A stretch of DNA of 64,000 nt from Dermacoccus nishinomiyaensis (GCF_900447535.1 NZ_UFXX01000001.1:1054001-1118000), one strand, 5' to 3'. Shown: positions 19,084-27,090, numbered from the stretch's first letter. The notes: a model not told the origin generated them from the sequence alone. Translations and numbers: made by a program.

Positions 19084-19385
19084 TCACGCCGACTTTCGGC
19101 GGGGCACGAACGCGAGCAGCGCAACGGCTGCAACGACGGCGAGGCAGCACAGCGTCGCGTAGGTCGTGGCGCCGGCGACGACGCCTGCGCCGATGCCGCC
19201 GCCCGCTCCGGCAAGTGCGACGAGGACGTCGCACGTTCCCTGTGTGCGGGCGCGGGTCGCGCTCGAGGTGGCGTCGACGAGCATCGCCGTGCCGGCCAGC
19301 AATCCAGCGTTCCAACCCAACCCCAGCAGCACGAGCGCCGCGATCATCACATCCCCTTGGCCCCCACCCTCCCCGGTGAACTCCC
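19084..19385 (-). pseudogene. MFS transporter remnant, C-terminal part (left edge of island)
   Basis: The minus strand reads MIAALVLLGLGWNAGLLAGT, then LVDATSSATRARTQGTCDVL and two more membrane segments to the stop at 19084. This matches the last 90 or so residues of an MFS transporter; there is no N-terminal part upstream. The reading is open to about 19385, where similarity stops. A piece of the middle of the same kind of MFS protein lies 25 kb away at 44,378-44,581, on the same strand, so insertion into this gene is the likely origin of the island edge. Confidence 0.7.
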
Positions 19386-19453
19386 CCTGCTACGTGGTTG
19401 GTGCTGGCGCCCCTCGACTCGAGGGTGGGCCTGTCGGCTGAATATGTGGCGCT

Positions 19454-20052
19454 GAAGGCGCAGCTGTGCACCCCCGGGTGAGGTGTCGGGGTGGACGCGA
19501 CGGCAGGTGCTGCGTCATCTGGCGCACTTGCAGGCCCACGGGTTGGCGCAGGTCTCGGCGAACGCCGAGTGGACGCGCCCCCAGACCCTGCCGACTCTCG
19601 AGGCGGCGTCCGTCGAGCAGGTGGTGCGTGACCGAATCTCGTTGGAACGACAGGTCTTTCGTGAGCGTGCGTCGGCGTGGGTGCTGGCGCGGCGCGCGTC
19701 GATCGCTGCGTGCCAGGAGCGCGCACAGCGATGGTGGGCGGGCTTGGACGTGGGTGAGCGGGCGTTGCGGGTGCAGCGGCTGAGCGGGGAGTTCTCGCGT
19801 CTGAGTGTGTGACAGCAACAGCAGCACAAGCGCGTGTGGGAGGAACGTAACCTGCGCCGTGGTGTCGATCCGGCACAGCGGCACGTGGACTGGTTGCACG
19901 CGCAGGATCGACGGGAGTTCGAGCGGCGCCGTGAGGAGCGACGCGTGTGGTTCGCGAATCTGGCTGAGCCCCTGCGTCAGGCGTACGCGTCGAGCTGGGA
20001 TGACCACCGCCGCCGCTACGGCTACCCCACGTCGGTGGATGGGGGGCTCTGA
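19454..20052 (+). pseudogene. Decayed gene, winged-helix plus basic coiled region (unrecognised)
   Basis: One frame from 19454 to 20052 carries SGWTRRQVLRHLAHLQAHGL, a winged-helix-like segment, then long Arg/Glu-rich helices (FERRREERRVWFANLAEPL). It is broken by a TGA at 19810-19812. The likely N-terminal continuation (LSAEYVALKAQL) lies in another frame, meeting it at the C-run near 19470. It therefore has a nonsense codon and a frameshift. The pattern resembles the C-terminus of an actinobacterial plasmid replication or primase-like protein, but I cannot name it. Confidence 0.5.
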
Positions 20053-20179
20053 GCCGGGGTGAGCCAACCTAGGCGGCCCGTCGTGGCCCATAATCGGGCA
20101 GGACGCACCTCACACGAGATGCACACCTACAGGGGATGGCGTGGCGAACAAGAACCTCGGCACGGCTCGCAAGCCAAGC

Positions 20180-20290
20180 GTGACGAGTTCTGACGGCGTC
20201 GATGTGGCCGGGTGCACCGTGCACACGGATCGCGGTCGCAATTCAAGAGCCGCAAGTTCGTGCACGCGGCCCTTCCAAAAGCCAGCCTCG
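20180..20290 (+). pseudogene. Fragment of an IS3-family OrfB transposase
   Basis: GCTVHTDRG followed, one frame over, by SQFKSRKFVHA is the second-Asp region of IS3-group transposases (usual form 'GCTVHTDRGSQFRSRKFVHAL'). A missing G in the GATCGCGG-TCGC stretch causes the shift. Only about 35 codons are recognisable, so this is an old remnant at the left of the island. Confidence 0.55.
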
Positions 20291-20331
20291 ACAGTACGAG
20301 TTCTCTCGTCGCCCACTGAAGGAGAACGGTC

Positions 20332-21366
20332 ATGCCGGTCGCGTTCGACACCACTATCCCGATCGCGACGCCGCAGCGCCGTGAAGATCTCATCGACGCC
20401 ATCATCACCGCCGCGGACAAGCATGGAGAGACTCACTGGCTCGAGTGGAAGAGCGAATGCGACCTGGGTGCCAAAGCTGGCATGTTCGAGTTGGCCAAAG
20501 AGATACTCGCTCTGGCCAACCGCGACGTCTCAACGGCACAAGCTGACTGCGGGGGGTTCGGCTACCTTGTCGTCGGGGCGAGCGAGTCCGGCCTTCACGG
20601 CGCACCCGCCTTCAGCGCCACCGAGATACAGCAAAAACTGGCGACCTTCTTAGGAACTGGCCTTGAAGCGCCCGCCTGGACAGCGCACCACGTAGCCATG
20701 GGGGAAAAGACAGTCCTCGTGATCGAAGTAGCTCCTCCCGCTGACGGCGATCCGCTACGTGTCCTCCAACGCGACTTCGGAAAAGCACGGGCCGGCACGG
20801 TCTATGTGCGACACGGTGAGATCGCCTCACCAGCAACTCCGGATCAAATCAGGATGCTTCAGGCGCGCTTCCTCGCAGGCCGATTCGACGACCTCGTCAC
20901 CGAGCGGCTCGCCCTAGCCTGTGCAACACTCAATGCAGAGTTGGAGTGCCGCCCCAAGGCTGGGCCATGGCACCCCACGGCACGCATCCGACCCCGCACC
21001 TACGCGGGCGAGTGGCCCGAAGAAATCCTTGTCATGACCGCACCACAAGGCTCCTTCGAACGCGCGGTACCTGATGCCCACCTACTCAGTCCCCTGCAAG
21101 CCGCAGGCATGATCATCGTCTTCCCTGAAGGCGCCGACCTTCTCCATGCCAGTCAAGAAACCCAAGCTTTCCTGCAGGATCAGGGCATTCGTCTTGCCGA
21201 CAACCACATGGGCCCACGCAAGCCGATCGCGCTGTGCGGCGCTGGCTTCGCACATCTGCACCAGAGCGTGCAGTGGCTCCTCATCGCAGCGTCGCAAAAC
21301 GGTCAGCTACCTATGTCGATCGGCTTCCACTGCTTACAGCTTTCTGGCCCGAACGACCAGTCCTAG
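20332..21366 (+). CDS. Schlafen/AlbA_2-type putative ATP- or nucleic-acid-binding protein
   Basis: The 344-residue protein has an N-terminal AlbA_2 (Schlafen AAA_4) domain: THWLEWKSECDLG (about 33-45), FELAKEILALANRD and GGFGYLVVGASESG (about 73-86), followed by YVRHGEIASPATPDQI. The rest (about 180-344) is unrecognised. AlbA_2 proteins occur as regulators and as defence components, in prokaryotic Schlafen-type systems for example. The start has GGAG upstream. Lower GC than the backbone and its position beside a recombinase suggest transfer. A defence role is inference from domain and location. Confidence 0.65.
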   Translation: MPVAFDTTIPIATPQRREDLIDAIITAADKHGETHWLEWKSECDLGAKAGMFELAKEILALANRDVSTAQADCGGFGYLVVGASESGLHGAPAFSATEIQQKLATFLGTGLEAPAWTAHHVAMGEKTVLVIEVAPPADGDPLRVLQRDFGKARAGTVYVRHGEIASPATPDQIRMLQARFLAGRFDDLVTERLALACATLNAELECRPKAGPWHPTARIRPRTYAGEWPEEILVMTAPQGSFERAVPDAHLLSPLQAAGMIIVFPEGADLLHASQETQAFLQDQGIRLADNHMGPRKPIALCGAGFAHLHQSVQWLLIAASQNGQLPMSIGFHCLQLSGPNDQS

Positions 21367-21400
21367 CTGTACCACCCACGCGCCATCCGGCGAGCATTGC

Positions 21401-22042
21401 TCAGCCGTCACCGCCCGCCGATGTCAGCTCATCGCCACCGCAGCGTCCAGGCTGGGATGGTGATGCATAGGCGCCGTTGCCGGCGATGACGTCGTAGATG
21501 AGGCGGCGCGAGACCCCAAGGTCGGTCGCGAGCTCAGCCTTGTTCGCGCCGGCGGCTGCTGCCTGGCGCACATGGGCGATCTGTTCGTCGCTGAGGCGGC
21601 GGGCGCGACCCTTGTACACGCCGCGTGCTTTGGCCAGGTCGATTCCTTCGCGTTGGCGTTCGCGGATGAGGGAACGCTCGAGTTCGGCGACGGCGCCGAT
21701 GAGTTGGCGTTGGAACGTCGCGAACGGCTCGGCCGCGGCGTCGGGTGAGAAGGTGAGGCGTTCCTTGACGAACTCGACACTCACTTTGCGCGCGGTGAGG
21801 TCGGAGACGATCTGCTCGAGGTCGATCAGTGATCGCGCGAGCCGGTCCATCGATGCGACGCGCAGCGTGTCACCTCGGCGCACGTAGCGCAGCGCGTCCG
21901 CCAGGCCGGCGCGATCGGCTCGGTTCTTGCCGGATTGGTGATCGGTGAACAGCTCGTCGACCGCCCCGAGTGCTTCTAGTTGTCTGGCTAGATTCTGTGA
22001 TGTCGACGAGACGCGCGCGTACCCCACAATTTGTCCCCGCAT
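21401..22042 (-). CDS. Serine recombinase (resolvase/invertase family)
   Basis: The 213-residue protein has the resolvase catalytic domain: VGYARVSSTSQNLARQLEAL with the nucleophilic Ser in 'ARVS', the DHQSGKNRADR loop, and RVASMDRLARSLIDLEQIV, the conserved 'DRL.RS' motif. The E-helix is followed by a short C-terminal helix-turn-helix (GANKAELATDLGVSRRLIYDV). The size matches Tn3-type resolvases and invertases rather than large serine integrases. It could act on the 13-bp inverted repeat just upstream (22,085-22,133). Whether it has any role in the adjacent cassette array is unknown. Confidence 0.88.
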   Translation of the reverse strand: MRGQIVGYARVSSTSQNLARQLEALGAVDELFTDHQSGKNRADRAGLADALRYVRRGDTLRVASMDRLARSLIDLEQIVSDLTARKVSVEFVKERLTFSPDAAAEPFATFQRQLIGAVAELERSLIRERQREGIDLAKARGVYKGRARRLSDEQIAHVRQAAAAGANKAELATDLGVSRRLIYDVIAGNGAYASPSQPGRCGGDELTSAGGDG

Positions 22043-22084
22043 GTCTAGACCCTACCCGCAAAGTGGGCAACAAGGTGGCGACCG

Positions 22085-22133
22085 ACCCTATTTGCACGCG
22101 AGCCACATAGCGGAGCAACTGTGCAAATAGGGT
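22085..22133. repeat. 13-bp inverted repeat upstream of the serine recombinase
   Basis: ACCCTATTTGCAC (22085-22097) and its exact complement (22121-22133) are separated by 23 nt, 43 bp upstream of the recombinase start. The layout suits an operator or a recombination subsite. The sequence is AT-richer than its surroundings. Confidence 0.6.
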
Positions 22134-22273
22134 GTACCCCACCCCACGCAAGTAGGAACCCCCTCAGATGCACACTCTCGGACAAGGGGAATCTAGGGAT
22201 GGCCCTATCGGCACACTCGGGCGCTCGGGTCGGCGGCTTCGCACCAATCGGTCAGCCGCAGTCCTCGGCTGTT

Positions 22274-22293
22274 GCAAAAACCTTCGTTTGTGC
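22274..22293 (-). repeat. Cassette-boundary repeat, site 1
   Basis: Minus-strand match GCACAAACGAAGGTTTTTGC to the consensus GCNNAAACGANNGKTTNNGC. It is placed before the ornithine cyclodeaminase-like gene. With its flanks (CTGT..ACAG) it can form a hairpin. Confidence 0.65.
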
Positions 22294-22329
22294 GACAGGC
22301 AAAACGCAGGTGAGTGGTTGGGTGGAGTC

Positions 22330-23247
22330 ATGACCCTTCTCCTGACTGATGGCGACCTCGACAGCGTTGCCCCAGGCGATGCGGTGGCCTGGATGCTGGA
22401 AGCTCTGCAGCTGCGGGCTAGCGGTGCGCTTTCGAGCCCGCCTCGGGTTCATGCGTCCCTGGTGTCCGGCAAGATCGTCATGACCGCCGGGCAAACCGCG
22501 ACCCATTACGGCTATCGCGTCTACGACACGCTGCCCACGACCGCCGGGCAGCAAATCGTTGCCGTGCACGACGCGTCCTCTGGGGACATCGCGGCGGTCC
22601 ACGTCGGCAACAAGCTCGGTGCCATGCGCACTGGAGCGCTAGGGGGAGTTGCCGCTTCTCTCCTTGGACCGCAGGGCCCAGCGCATCTAGCCATCATCGG
22701 AGCCGGTCACCAAGCATGGGCGCAGCTGTGGGCAATCTCGGGGGCTACTGACATCGCGCACGTTGCTATCACGAGTCGTTCAGAGGACTCCCGCAAACAG
22801 TTGGCGGCGCAGGCCCAGGAGTTGGGTATCGATGCGCGACCGGTCAGCTCGGTGCGCGAAGCGACCGAAGGTGCCGACATCGTGGTGCTGGCTACGAATT
22901 CTTCCACCCCGGTCCTCGACGCGACATGGCTCAAGGATGACGTGCTTGTCACGACACTTGGACCCAAACAGGTTGGGCGCGCTGAGTTTGATCTTGCCCT
23001 GCTGGACGGTGCCACGGTCGTCACCACGGACTCACCGGACCAACTGCGCGCTTACGACCCGCCGGCACTCGTAGCGGATGCCGGCCTAAGTGCTGGCGTA
23101 GTGGACTTGGCCACCCTGGCAGCGGCAGATCGAGGGCAAACGGAAAGCTCGGTGCGCACTGGTCGACGCGTCTATCTCTCGGTTGGACTGGCAGGCACAG
23201 AAGTGCACATGCTCGCGCGCATCTACGAGCAAAGAAGCAGTGCATAA
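22330..23247 (+). CDS. Ornithine cyclodeaminase/mu-crystallin family protein
   Basis: The 305-residue protein matches the family: early VAWMLEALQLRASGAL, then GNKLGAMRTGALGG before the Rossmann dinucleotide site AIIGAGHQAWAQL (about 119-131) and HVAITSRSE. Later come GADIVVLATNS and LGPKQVGRAEFD. Members include ornithine cyclodeaminases, alanine dehydrogenases and ketimine reductases, so the reaction is not certain. The ATG at 22330 follows GGAG. Its TAA stop (23245-23247) lies inside boundary repeat site 2a. It is the first clear gene of the cassette-like array. Confidence 0.8.
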   Translation: MTLLLTDGDLDSVAPGDAVAWMLEALQLRASGALSSPPRVHASLVSGKIVMTAGQTATHYGYRVYDTLPTTAGQQIVAVHDASSGDIAAVHVGNKLGAMRTGALGGVAASLLGPQGPAHLAIIGAGHQAWAQLWAISGATDIAHVAITSRSEDSRKQLAAQAQELGIDARPVSSVREATEGADIVVLATNSSTPVLDATWLKDDVLVTTLGPKQVGRAEFDLALLDGATVVTTDSPDQLRAYDPPALVADAGLSAGVVDLATLAAADRGQTESSVRTGRRVYLSVGLAGTEVHMLARIYEQRSSA

Positions 23248-23372
23248 ACGGTCGTTTGAGCACGCGTTCTGCTACACGAGGTTGTGCACGTAGTTCTGCT
23301 ACCGCTCGAGCGTGGCAGAACTACGTGCACAACCGCATCCGGCCGACATGTAGCAGAAACGACCGTTCCTGC
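23242..23372. repeat. Large inverted-repeat boundary, sites 2a and 2b
   Basis: Two boundary repeats face each other: 23242-23261 (minus-strand form GCTCAAACGACCGTTTATGC) and 23353-23372 (GCAGAAACGACCGTTCCTGC). Between them is a nested perfect inverted repeat centred on CTCGAG, with arms GGTTGTGCACGTAGTTCTGC near 23280 and its complement near 23315. The whole 131-bp unit can fold into a long interrupted hairpin, like a large attC site. Confidence 0.65.
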
Positions 23373-23410
23373 ACACCTGCGCAAGTGAATTTTTCAACAC
23401 AGCCGGACGT

Positions 23411-23815
23411 TTAGTCGCTCCACTTCAGTCCGAGCTTCGCCCAGGCCACTTCGGAGTCTTTCGCTCCGAGCCAGGTGACGGCGTAGGCCACCTCGTCAGG
23501 GCAACGCGTCACGATCCAGCCCAGGCGAAAACCAAGAAACGATCGCTGCCTGCGCTCCGAAGGGTGAGCGACTGCCACGAAAATTCCGCTCTCGAGCTCT
23601 CTGAGGAGGGGCCAGTCCGGACCGTAGTCCTCTTCGGGGGGTTCAGTCGAGCCATCGGGCCATGCCATTAGAAAGAAGGGCCATGGGCGTCCGTTCCACA
23701 TGGCCCCGACCTCGCAACCAAGGTAGGCAGACACGCGGCCATCCCGAGACAACGTGGCAACCCGATGGTGGTACCGGTTGAGGTCTGGGGTGTTGGATGC
23801 CGGATCGCTTGTCAC
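23411..23815 (-). CDS. Hypothetical protein, single gene of a cassette-like unit
   Basis: The 134-residue protein is not recognised. It is rich in aromatic residues (WNGRPWPFFLMAWPDGS) and ends LGLKWSD. No membrane segment or signal peptide is visible, so it is probably cytosolic. I used the GTG at 23815; the frame is open to a TTG inside the boundary repeat at 23870-23889. The gene lies alone between sites 2b and 3a. Confidence 0.6.
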   Translation of the reverse strand: MTSDPASNTPDLNRYHHRVATLSRDGRVSAYLGCEVGAMWNGRPWPFFLMAWPDGSTEPPEEDYGPDWPLLRELESGIFVAVAHPSERRQRSFLGFRLGWIVTRCPDEVAYAVTWLGAKDSEVAWAKLGLKWSD

Positions 23816-23869
23816 AGACCCATTGTGCCGAGCGCCGCTAGCCGCCACGGCCAATGGATGCGCGTCGTA

Positions 23870-23929
23870 GCTCAAACGAAGGGTTCTGCCCCGCCGAGGC
23901 GAGCCGGTGGCTCAACCCACCGTTTCTGC
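23870..23929. repeat. Two-box attC-like boundary, sites 3a and 3b
   Basis: Site 3a (23870-23889, GCTCAAACGAAGGGTTCTGC) and site 3b (23910-23929, GCTCAACCCACCGTTTCTGC) are inverted and pair as GC, AAACG, GGGTT and GC stems separated by 2x2 mismatches, with a 20-nt spacer. AAC lies on the inner side of the left outer box and GTT on the inner side of the right one. This is the geometry of R''-L''/L'-R' in integron attC sites. The boxes do not match the canonical RYYYAAC/GTTRRRY consensus. Confidence 0.65.
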
Positions 23930-24361
23930 ACCGACAGCAAGCGCGTACTTACCAGCGGTCGGAGAGTTCTTCGGGGAAGGCCGTCATCCAATAGTCGGGC
24001 AGGACGTCACGCAGTGACTTCCATATGATCCGTGTTGCGTCCTCACGGTCAGCGACAGCAACGAGGACGTCTGGGCCGTGAACGGCGAGTCGCTCTCGGC
24101 AGACTCCGCAGGGGCTCAGGACGAGGAATCGTCCATCTTCATGTCGGTGCAAGCAGATGGACGCTTTGATTCCCTGATTAAGCCGGTATGCCGCCGCGTA
24201 AGGTTCGATTTCGTGGCACACCTCGACTGAGGGGTTGACCGCGCTTGGCGCTGTACCTGTGACGATCGTGCCGTCGGCCAGGAGCATGGCTGCGGCACCA
24301 TCGTGCCCCCCTTCAGGGAAGCGGTCTTCGATCAGCACGCGGCACGCCTGCGCCGTGGCGT

Positions 24362-25414
24362 CTAGTTGTGATGACCAGCCAGGTTGTCCAACCGGGTGAT
24401 GGGCGCGACTCTGCCGATGGCTGAGTGGGGCCGGTGGTGGTTGTACTGGTGGATCCATGGTGCCAGCGCCGCGAGCCGGGCGTCTTCGCTGTCGTAGAAC
24501 TTCGCGAAGGCCCACCCGTCGGCCAGGGTGCGGTGGAAGCGTTCGATCTTGCCGTTCGTCTGTGGACGGTACGGGCGGGTGCGCTTGTGCACGATGCCAA
24601 GTTCGGCGCAGGTGTCACGCCAGTGGTGGCTCTTGTACGCTGAGCCGTTGTCACTCAGCACGCGTTGGACGCTGACGCCGCGCGCAGCGAACCATGCGAC
24701 AGCGTTGCGCAGCACGGCCGCTGCGGTTTCTTTCTTCTCATCGTCGTGGGCTTCGACGTACGCGACGCGGGAGTGGTCGTCGATGACGGTGTGCAGGTAG
24801 CACGTTCCCAGGCGGGGTGCGTGGGTGCTGTTACGGGTGGCGTGGCCGGCTTTGACTGTGGCGATGCGGTTCTGCCCGCCTTGGGCGCGTCCGACGTAGC
24901 GGTGGCCGCCGCCGTCGGGCACGCGCCCGAGTTTCTTCACGTCGACGTGGATGAGATCGCCGGGGCGCCCGTGTTCGTAGCGGCGTACTCGTTCGCCGGT
25001 GGCGCGGTCGATGTGGGTGAGCCTATTGAGGTGGCAGCGTGTCAGGACGGCGTGCACGGTTGAGGCGGGCAGGCCCAGTTTCGCGCCGATTTCGATGGGT
25101 CCGAGGCGTTGACGCAGCCGGGTCTTGACGATCTTGCGGACCACGTGTGGTGGCGTCTTGTTCGGTTGGTGGTGGGGGCGGCTGGAACGATCCAGGAGAC
25201 CGTCGGCGCCTTCAGCTTCGTAGCGGCGGGCCCATTTCGCGGCGGTCTTCCAGGACACGTCGTAGCGTTCTGCTGCGCGGGCGATGGGCCATTCGTCGTC
25301 GATGATGAGGCGGGCCAGGCGTAGGCGGGCGCGGACTGTGAGCGCGGCGTTCGAGTGGGTAGCGTGGGCCATGAAGACCTCCCGGTGCGTGGTGTGGGAC
25401 CTAGACAGCTCCAC
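24362..25414 (-). CDS. IS481-family transposase
   Basis: The 350-residue protein has N-terminal helix-turn-helix segments (LRLARLIIDDEWPIARAAER, VSWKTAAKWARRYEAEGADG), and the DDE core: DVKKLGRVPDGGGHRYVG, VIDDHSRVAYVEAH (first and nearby Asp), LSDNGSAYKS (second Asp) and NGKIERFHRTLADGW (Glu). The closing HHRPHSAIG is typical of IS481. Its TAG stop (24362-24364) lies in the target duplication, outside the element, so the target supplies the stop codon. The start is the ATG at 25369 or upstream at 25414. Confidence 0.9.
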   Translation of the reverse strand: MELSRSHTTHREVFMAHATHSNAALTVRARLRLARLIIDDEWPIARAAERYDVSWKTAAKWARRYEAEGADGLLDRSSRPHHQPNKTPPHVVRKIVKTRLRQRLGPIEIGAKLGLPASTVHAVLTRCHLNRLTHIDRATGERVRRYEHGRPGDLIHVDVKKLGRVPDGGGHRYVGRAQGGQNRIATVKAGHATRNSTHAPRLGTCYLHTVIDDHSRVAYVEAHDDEKKETAAAVLRNAVAWFAARGVSVQRVLSDNGSAYKSHHWRDTCAELGIVHKRTRPYRPQTNGKIERFHRTLADGWAFAKFYDSEDARLAALAPWIHQYNHHRPHSAIGRVAPITRLDNLAGHHN

Positions 25415-25494
25415 TGCACAGCGAGAGGTCTTCGCTTGTCATCCGTTCAGGTCAACGAGTCGCAATGACTCGACCAACGTGCCTGGTCATCACA
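24367..25494 (-). mobile_element. IS481-family insertion sequence
   Basis: The 1128-bp element has ends TGTGATGACCAG and CTGGTCATCACA and is flanked by a 6-bp target duplication TCTAGT (24361-24366 and 25495-25500). It carries one transposase gene and sits in the deaminase gene. Confidence 0.9.
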
Positions 25495-25589
25495 TCTAGT
25501 TGGTCGGGGCTCATGCGGCAATCCTAGGTCGGAGCTCTTTCCGTGCAGCTCAAACGCCGCCGCCCGGTCTGAGCGCAAGTCCTGCTGTA

Positions 25590-25609
25590 GCTCAAACGAA
25601 CGGTTCTGC
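25590..25609 (+). repeat. Cassette-boundary repeat, site 4
   Basis: GCTCAAACGAACGGTTCTGC, preceded by GTA. A partial copy (GCAGCTCAAACG) lies 40 bp upstream at about 25544-25555. It separates the deaminase unit from the 53-residue membrane protein. Confidence 0.7.
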
Positions 25610-25610
25610 G

Positions 25611-25772
25611 CTACTTCTGGCGCCTCCTTCTATGCCGCCGCATCTTCACCTGAAACCAGACGGCCGGAACGAAGATCAGAGCCAGCAGCACTGCCACGAT
25701 GACCAAGACCCACCACGGCAGGTCGTCAGAGGCGCCGGGGTTCAAGACCTCCGCATGAACAAGGCACTCCAT
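25611..25772 (-). CDS. Small single-span membrane protein (53 aa)
   Basis: This short gene reads MECLVHAEVLNPGASDDL, then one hydrophobic segment (PWWVLVIVAVLLALIFVPAV, about 19-38), then a strongly basic tail (KMRRHRRRRQK). Short outer part, one helix and a positive cytosolic tail suggest a type I-like orientation. It fills almost the whole 202-bp unit between boundary sites 4 and 5; its stop lies 1 nt from site 4. The function is unknown. The tight fit to the unit supports it as a real gene. Confidence 0.6.
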   Translation of the reverse strand: MECLVHAEVLNPGASDDLPWWVLVIVAVLLALIFVPAVWFQVKMRRHRRRRQK

Positions 25773-25791
25773 CGTGTCAGCATCGCACGGA

Positions 25792-25811
25792 GCGCAAACG
25801 AAGGTTTCCGC
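25792..25811 (+). repeat. Cassette-boundary repeat, site 5
   Basis: GCGCAAACGAAGGTTTCCGC, in the same orientation as sites 3a, 4 and 6-8. It lies 20 nt upstream of the start of the 53-residue protein and 54 nt past the nitroreductase stop. Confidence 0.7.
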
Positions 25812-25864
25812 CCTTCACGGGTGCCGGTAACTCAGCGGGTCGGTGTGGGCCTCGGCTATCCGAG

Positions 25865-26410
25865 TCAGGATCTTGGCCAAGCGATGGCGGTTTCTCGTTG
25901 GCTGGCGCGCGGGCCGCGTTCCGCTTCGCTGGGTGCGCGGCCAATGGCGGTCATCGTGACGACGTCCCAGTGAGGCGGCACCTCAAGTAGCCGGCCGACG
26001 GCGTCTTTGTCGAAGGCCCGGAATTGTCGGCAGGAAAGGCCCATCGAGTGCGCCTGGATGGTCATGTGAGCTACTGCCTGACCCAGGTCGTAGATCGAGA
26101 ACTCGCTAAACTCCCAGTCGGTGTCTTCGACGTAAACGTGGCTGAGGTTCACCACTAGAGCGCTGGCCTGGGACGCCCACGGGCGGGAGCTGCCCGCGAG
26201 ATGTTCCGTCAGCGCACGCCATTCGGGGGTGTTGCGCCGTGCAACATGAAACGCCCAGGGTTGGGAGTTGCCTGCGGAGGGCGCCCATCGCGCAGCCTCC
26301 AGGAGTACGTCAGCGTCTTGGTCACTGAGGTGGTGTGCAGGATCGAAAGCGCGAGGGCTCCATCGTTCGCGCAGGACTGGTAGCAGTTCGCTGGACACCG
26401 CCTCATCCAA
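25865..26410 (-). CDS. Nitroreductase family protein
   Basis: The 181-residue protein matches FMN-dependent nitroreductases. RWSPRAFD near the N-terminus (usual 'R.SPR.F'), ARWAPSAGNSQPWAFHVARR (FMN phosphate binding, about 41-60) and DLGQAVAHMTIQAHSMGLSC are present. Such enzymes reduce nitro compounds or quinones with NAD(P)H. The end is rich in charged residues and poorly conserved. It is the only gene between boundary sites 5 and 6, oriented like most array genes on the minus strand. Confidence 0.85.
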   Translation of the reverse strand: MDEAVSSELLPVLRERWSPRAFDPAHHLSDQDADVLLEAARWAPSAGNSQPWAFHVARRNTPEWRALTEHLAGSSRPWASQASALVVNLSHVYVEDTDWEFSEFSIYDLGQAVAHMTIQAHSMGLSCRQFRAFDKDAVGRLLEVPPHWDVVTMTAIGRAPSEAERGPRASQRETAIAWPRS

Positions 26411-26441
26411 GCACTCGATGGAAACCCGCCCTCGACGTGTA

Positions 26442-26461
26442 GCTCAAACGAAGGGTTTTGC
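26442..26461 (+). repeat. Cassette-boundary repeat, site 6
   Basis: GCTCAAACGAAGGGTTTTGC, preceded by GTA. It sits upstream of the nitroreductase start and of the divergent membrane-protein gene. A separate inverted repeat (CTCATCCCA..TGGGATGAG, 26507-26540) follows and overlaps that gene's start. Confidence 0.7.
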
Positions 26462-26537
26462 GCTCTTCCACCAGCCTGCGGCGACCTCGACGGGTGCGCA
26501 CAATTACTCATCCCATGCGACCGGTCGAGCTGGTGGG

Positions 26538-26939
26538 ATGAGCAGCATGAACACCTTCTCCTCAGCGCTGTTTCGCGCTGTCGTCGCAGCCGGCGCACCC
26601 GTGGCCATCTTCTGGGCTCTCGACTCGCGCTTGAACCCCGAGCAAGGACCGGACATTGGTGGCGGGTTCTTCATGCTCCTGGCGCTGTTCGCTATCCCAC
26701 TGGTGTGGGCTTGGTTCGATGGCCGTCGTCATGTGCTGCGCTCGACTCTTACAGTCTGGATCGTGGCTGCCGCGCTGGTGTCTCTCGCCGGTGTTGTCCG
26801 GTTCATGACCAGTGGTGGTTTCAGCGTTGCCGACACGGGCGAGGCCATCTTCCTCGCAGTCTTCCTCGCCATGCCGTTCCTGGCTGGCGGATGCGTCGGC
26901 GCTCTCCTCGGTGGCGCTACATCTCACCGGCGCGCCTGA
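26538..26939 (+). CDS. Membrane protein of unknown function (four spans)
   Basis: The 133-residue protein has four hydrophobic segments (about 8-26, 38-55, 63-80 and 98-123), with VWAWFDGRRHVLRST as a basic loop between the second and third. No enzymatic motif is visible. Start ATG at 26538 follows GGTGGG. It is the only gene between boundary sites 6 and 7 and, unlike most of its neighbours, is on the plus strand. Confidence 0.65.
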   Translation: MSSMNTFSSALFRAVVAAGAPVAIFWALDSRLNPEQGPDIGGGFFMLLALFAIPLVWAWFDGRRHVLRSTLTVWIVAAALVSLAGVVRFMTSGGFSVADTGEAIFLAVFLAMPFLAGGCVGALLGGATSHRRA

Positions 26940-27020
26940 CGTGATGAAGTGCTGCGCCCGGACTGGCCCGGCTTCACCTAGGCCCTGAAGCCCTACGCCG
27001 CTCGACCTCACTCACGTGGT

Positions 27021-27040
27021 GCTCAAACGAACGGTTCTGC
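27021..27040 (+). repeat. Cassette-boundary repeat, site 7
   Basis: GCTCAAACGAACGGTTCTGC, identical in all 20 bases to site 4, and followed by ACC. It lies between the two plus-strand membrane-protein genes. Confidence 0.75.
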
Positions 27041-27090
27041 ACCGCTTCGACAGTGACAGACTGGGACGGAAGATCGCACGGAGGTGGCAG

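Larger units (their letters stand above)
23949..25514 (-). pseudogene. Cytidine deaminase-like gene interrupted by IS481
   Basis: The start (MSPDQL, ATG at 25514) and the rest (DATAQACRVLIEDR onward, 24366 to 23949) are separated by the IS481 element. Removing the element and one TCTAGT copy restores a perfect 143-residue frame. The zinc deaminase motifs are CHEIEP (HxE) and PCGVCRE (PCxxC). It resembles cytidine/blasticidin-S-type deaminases; the substrate is unknown. As it stands the gene lacks its first six codons and is probably inactive. The disruption is recent, since the duplication is exact and no other damage is seen. Confidence 0.75.
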
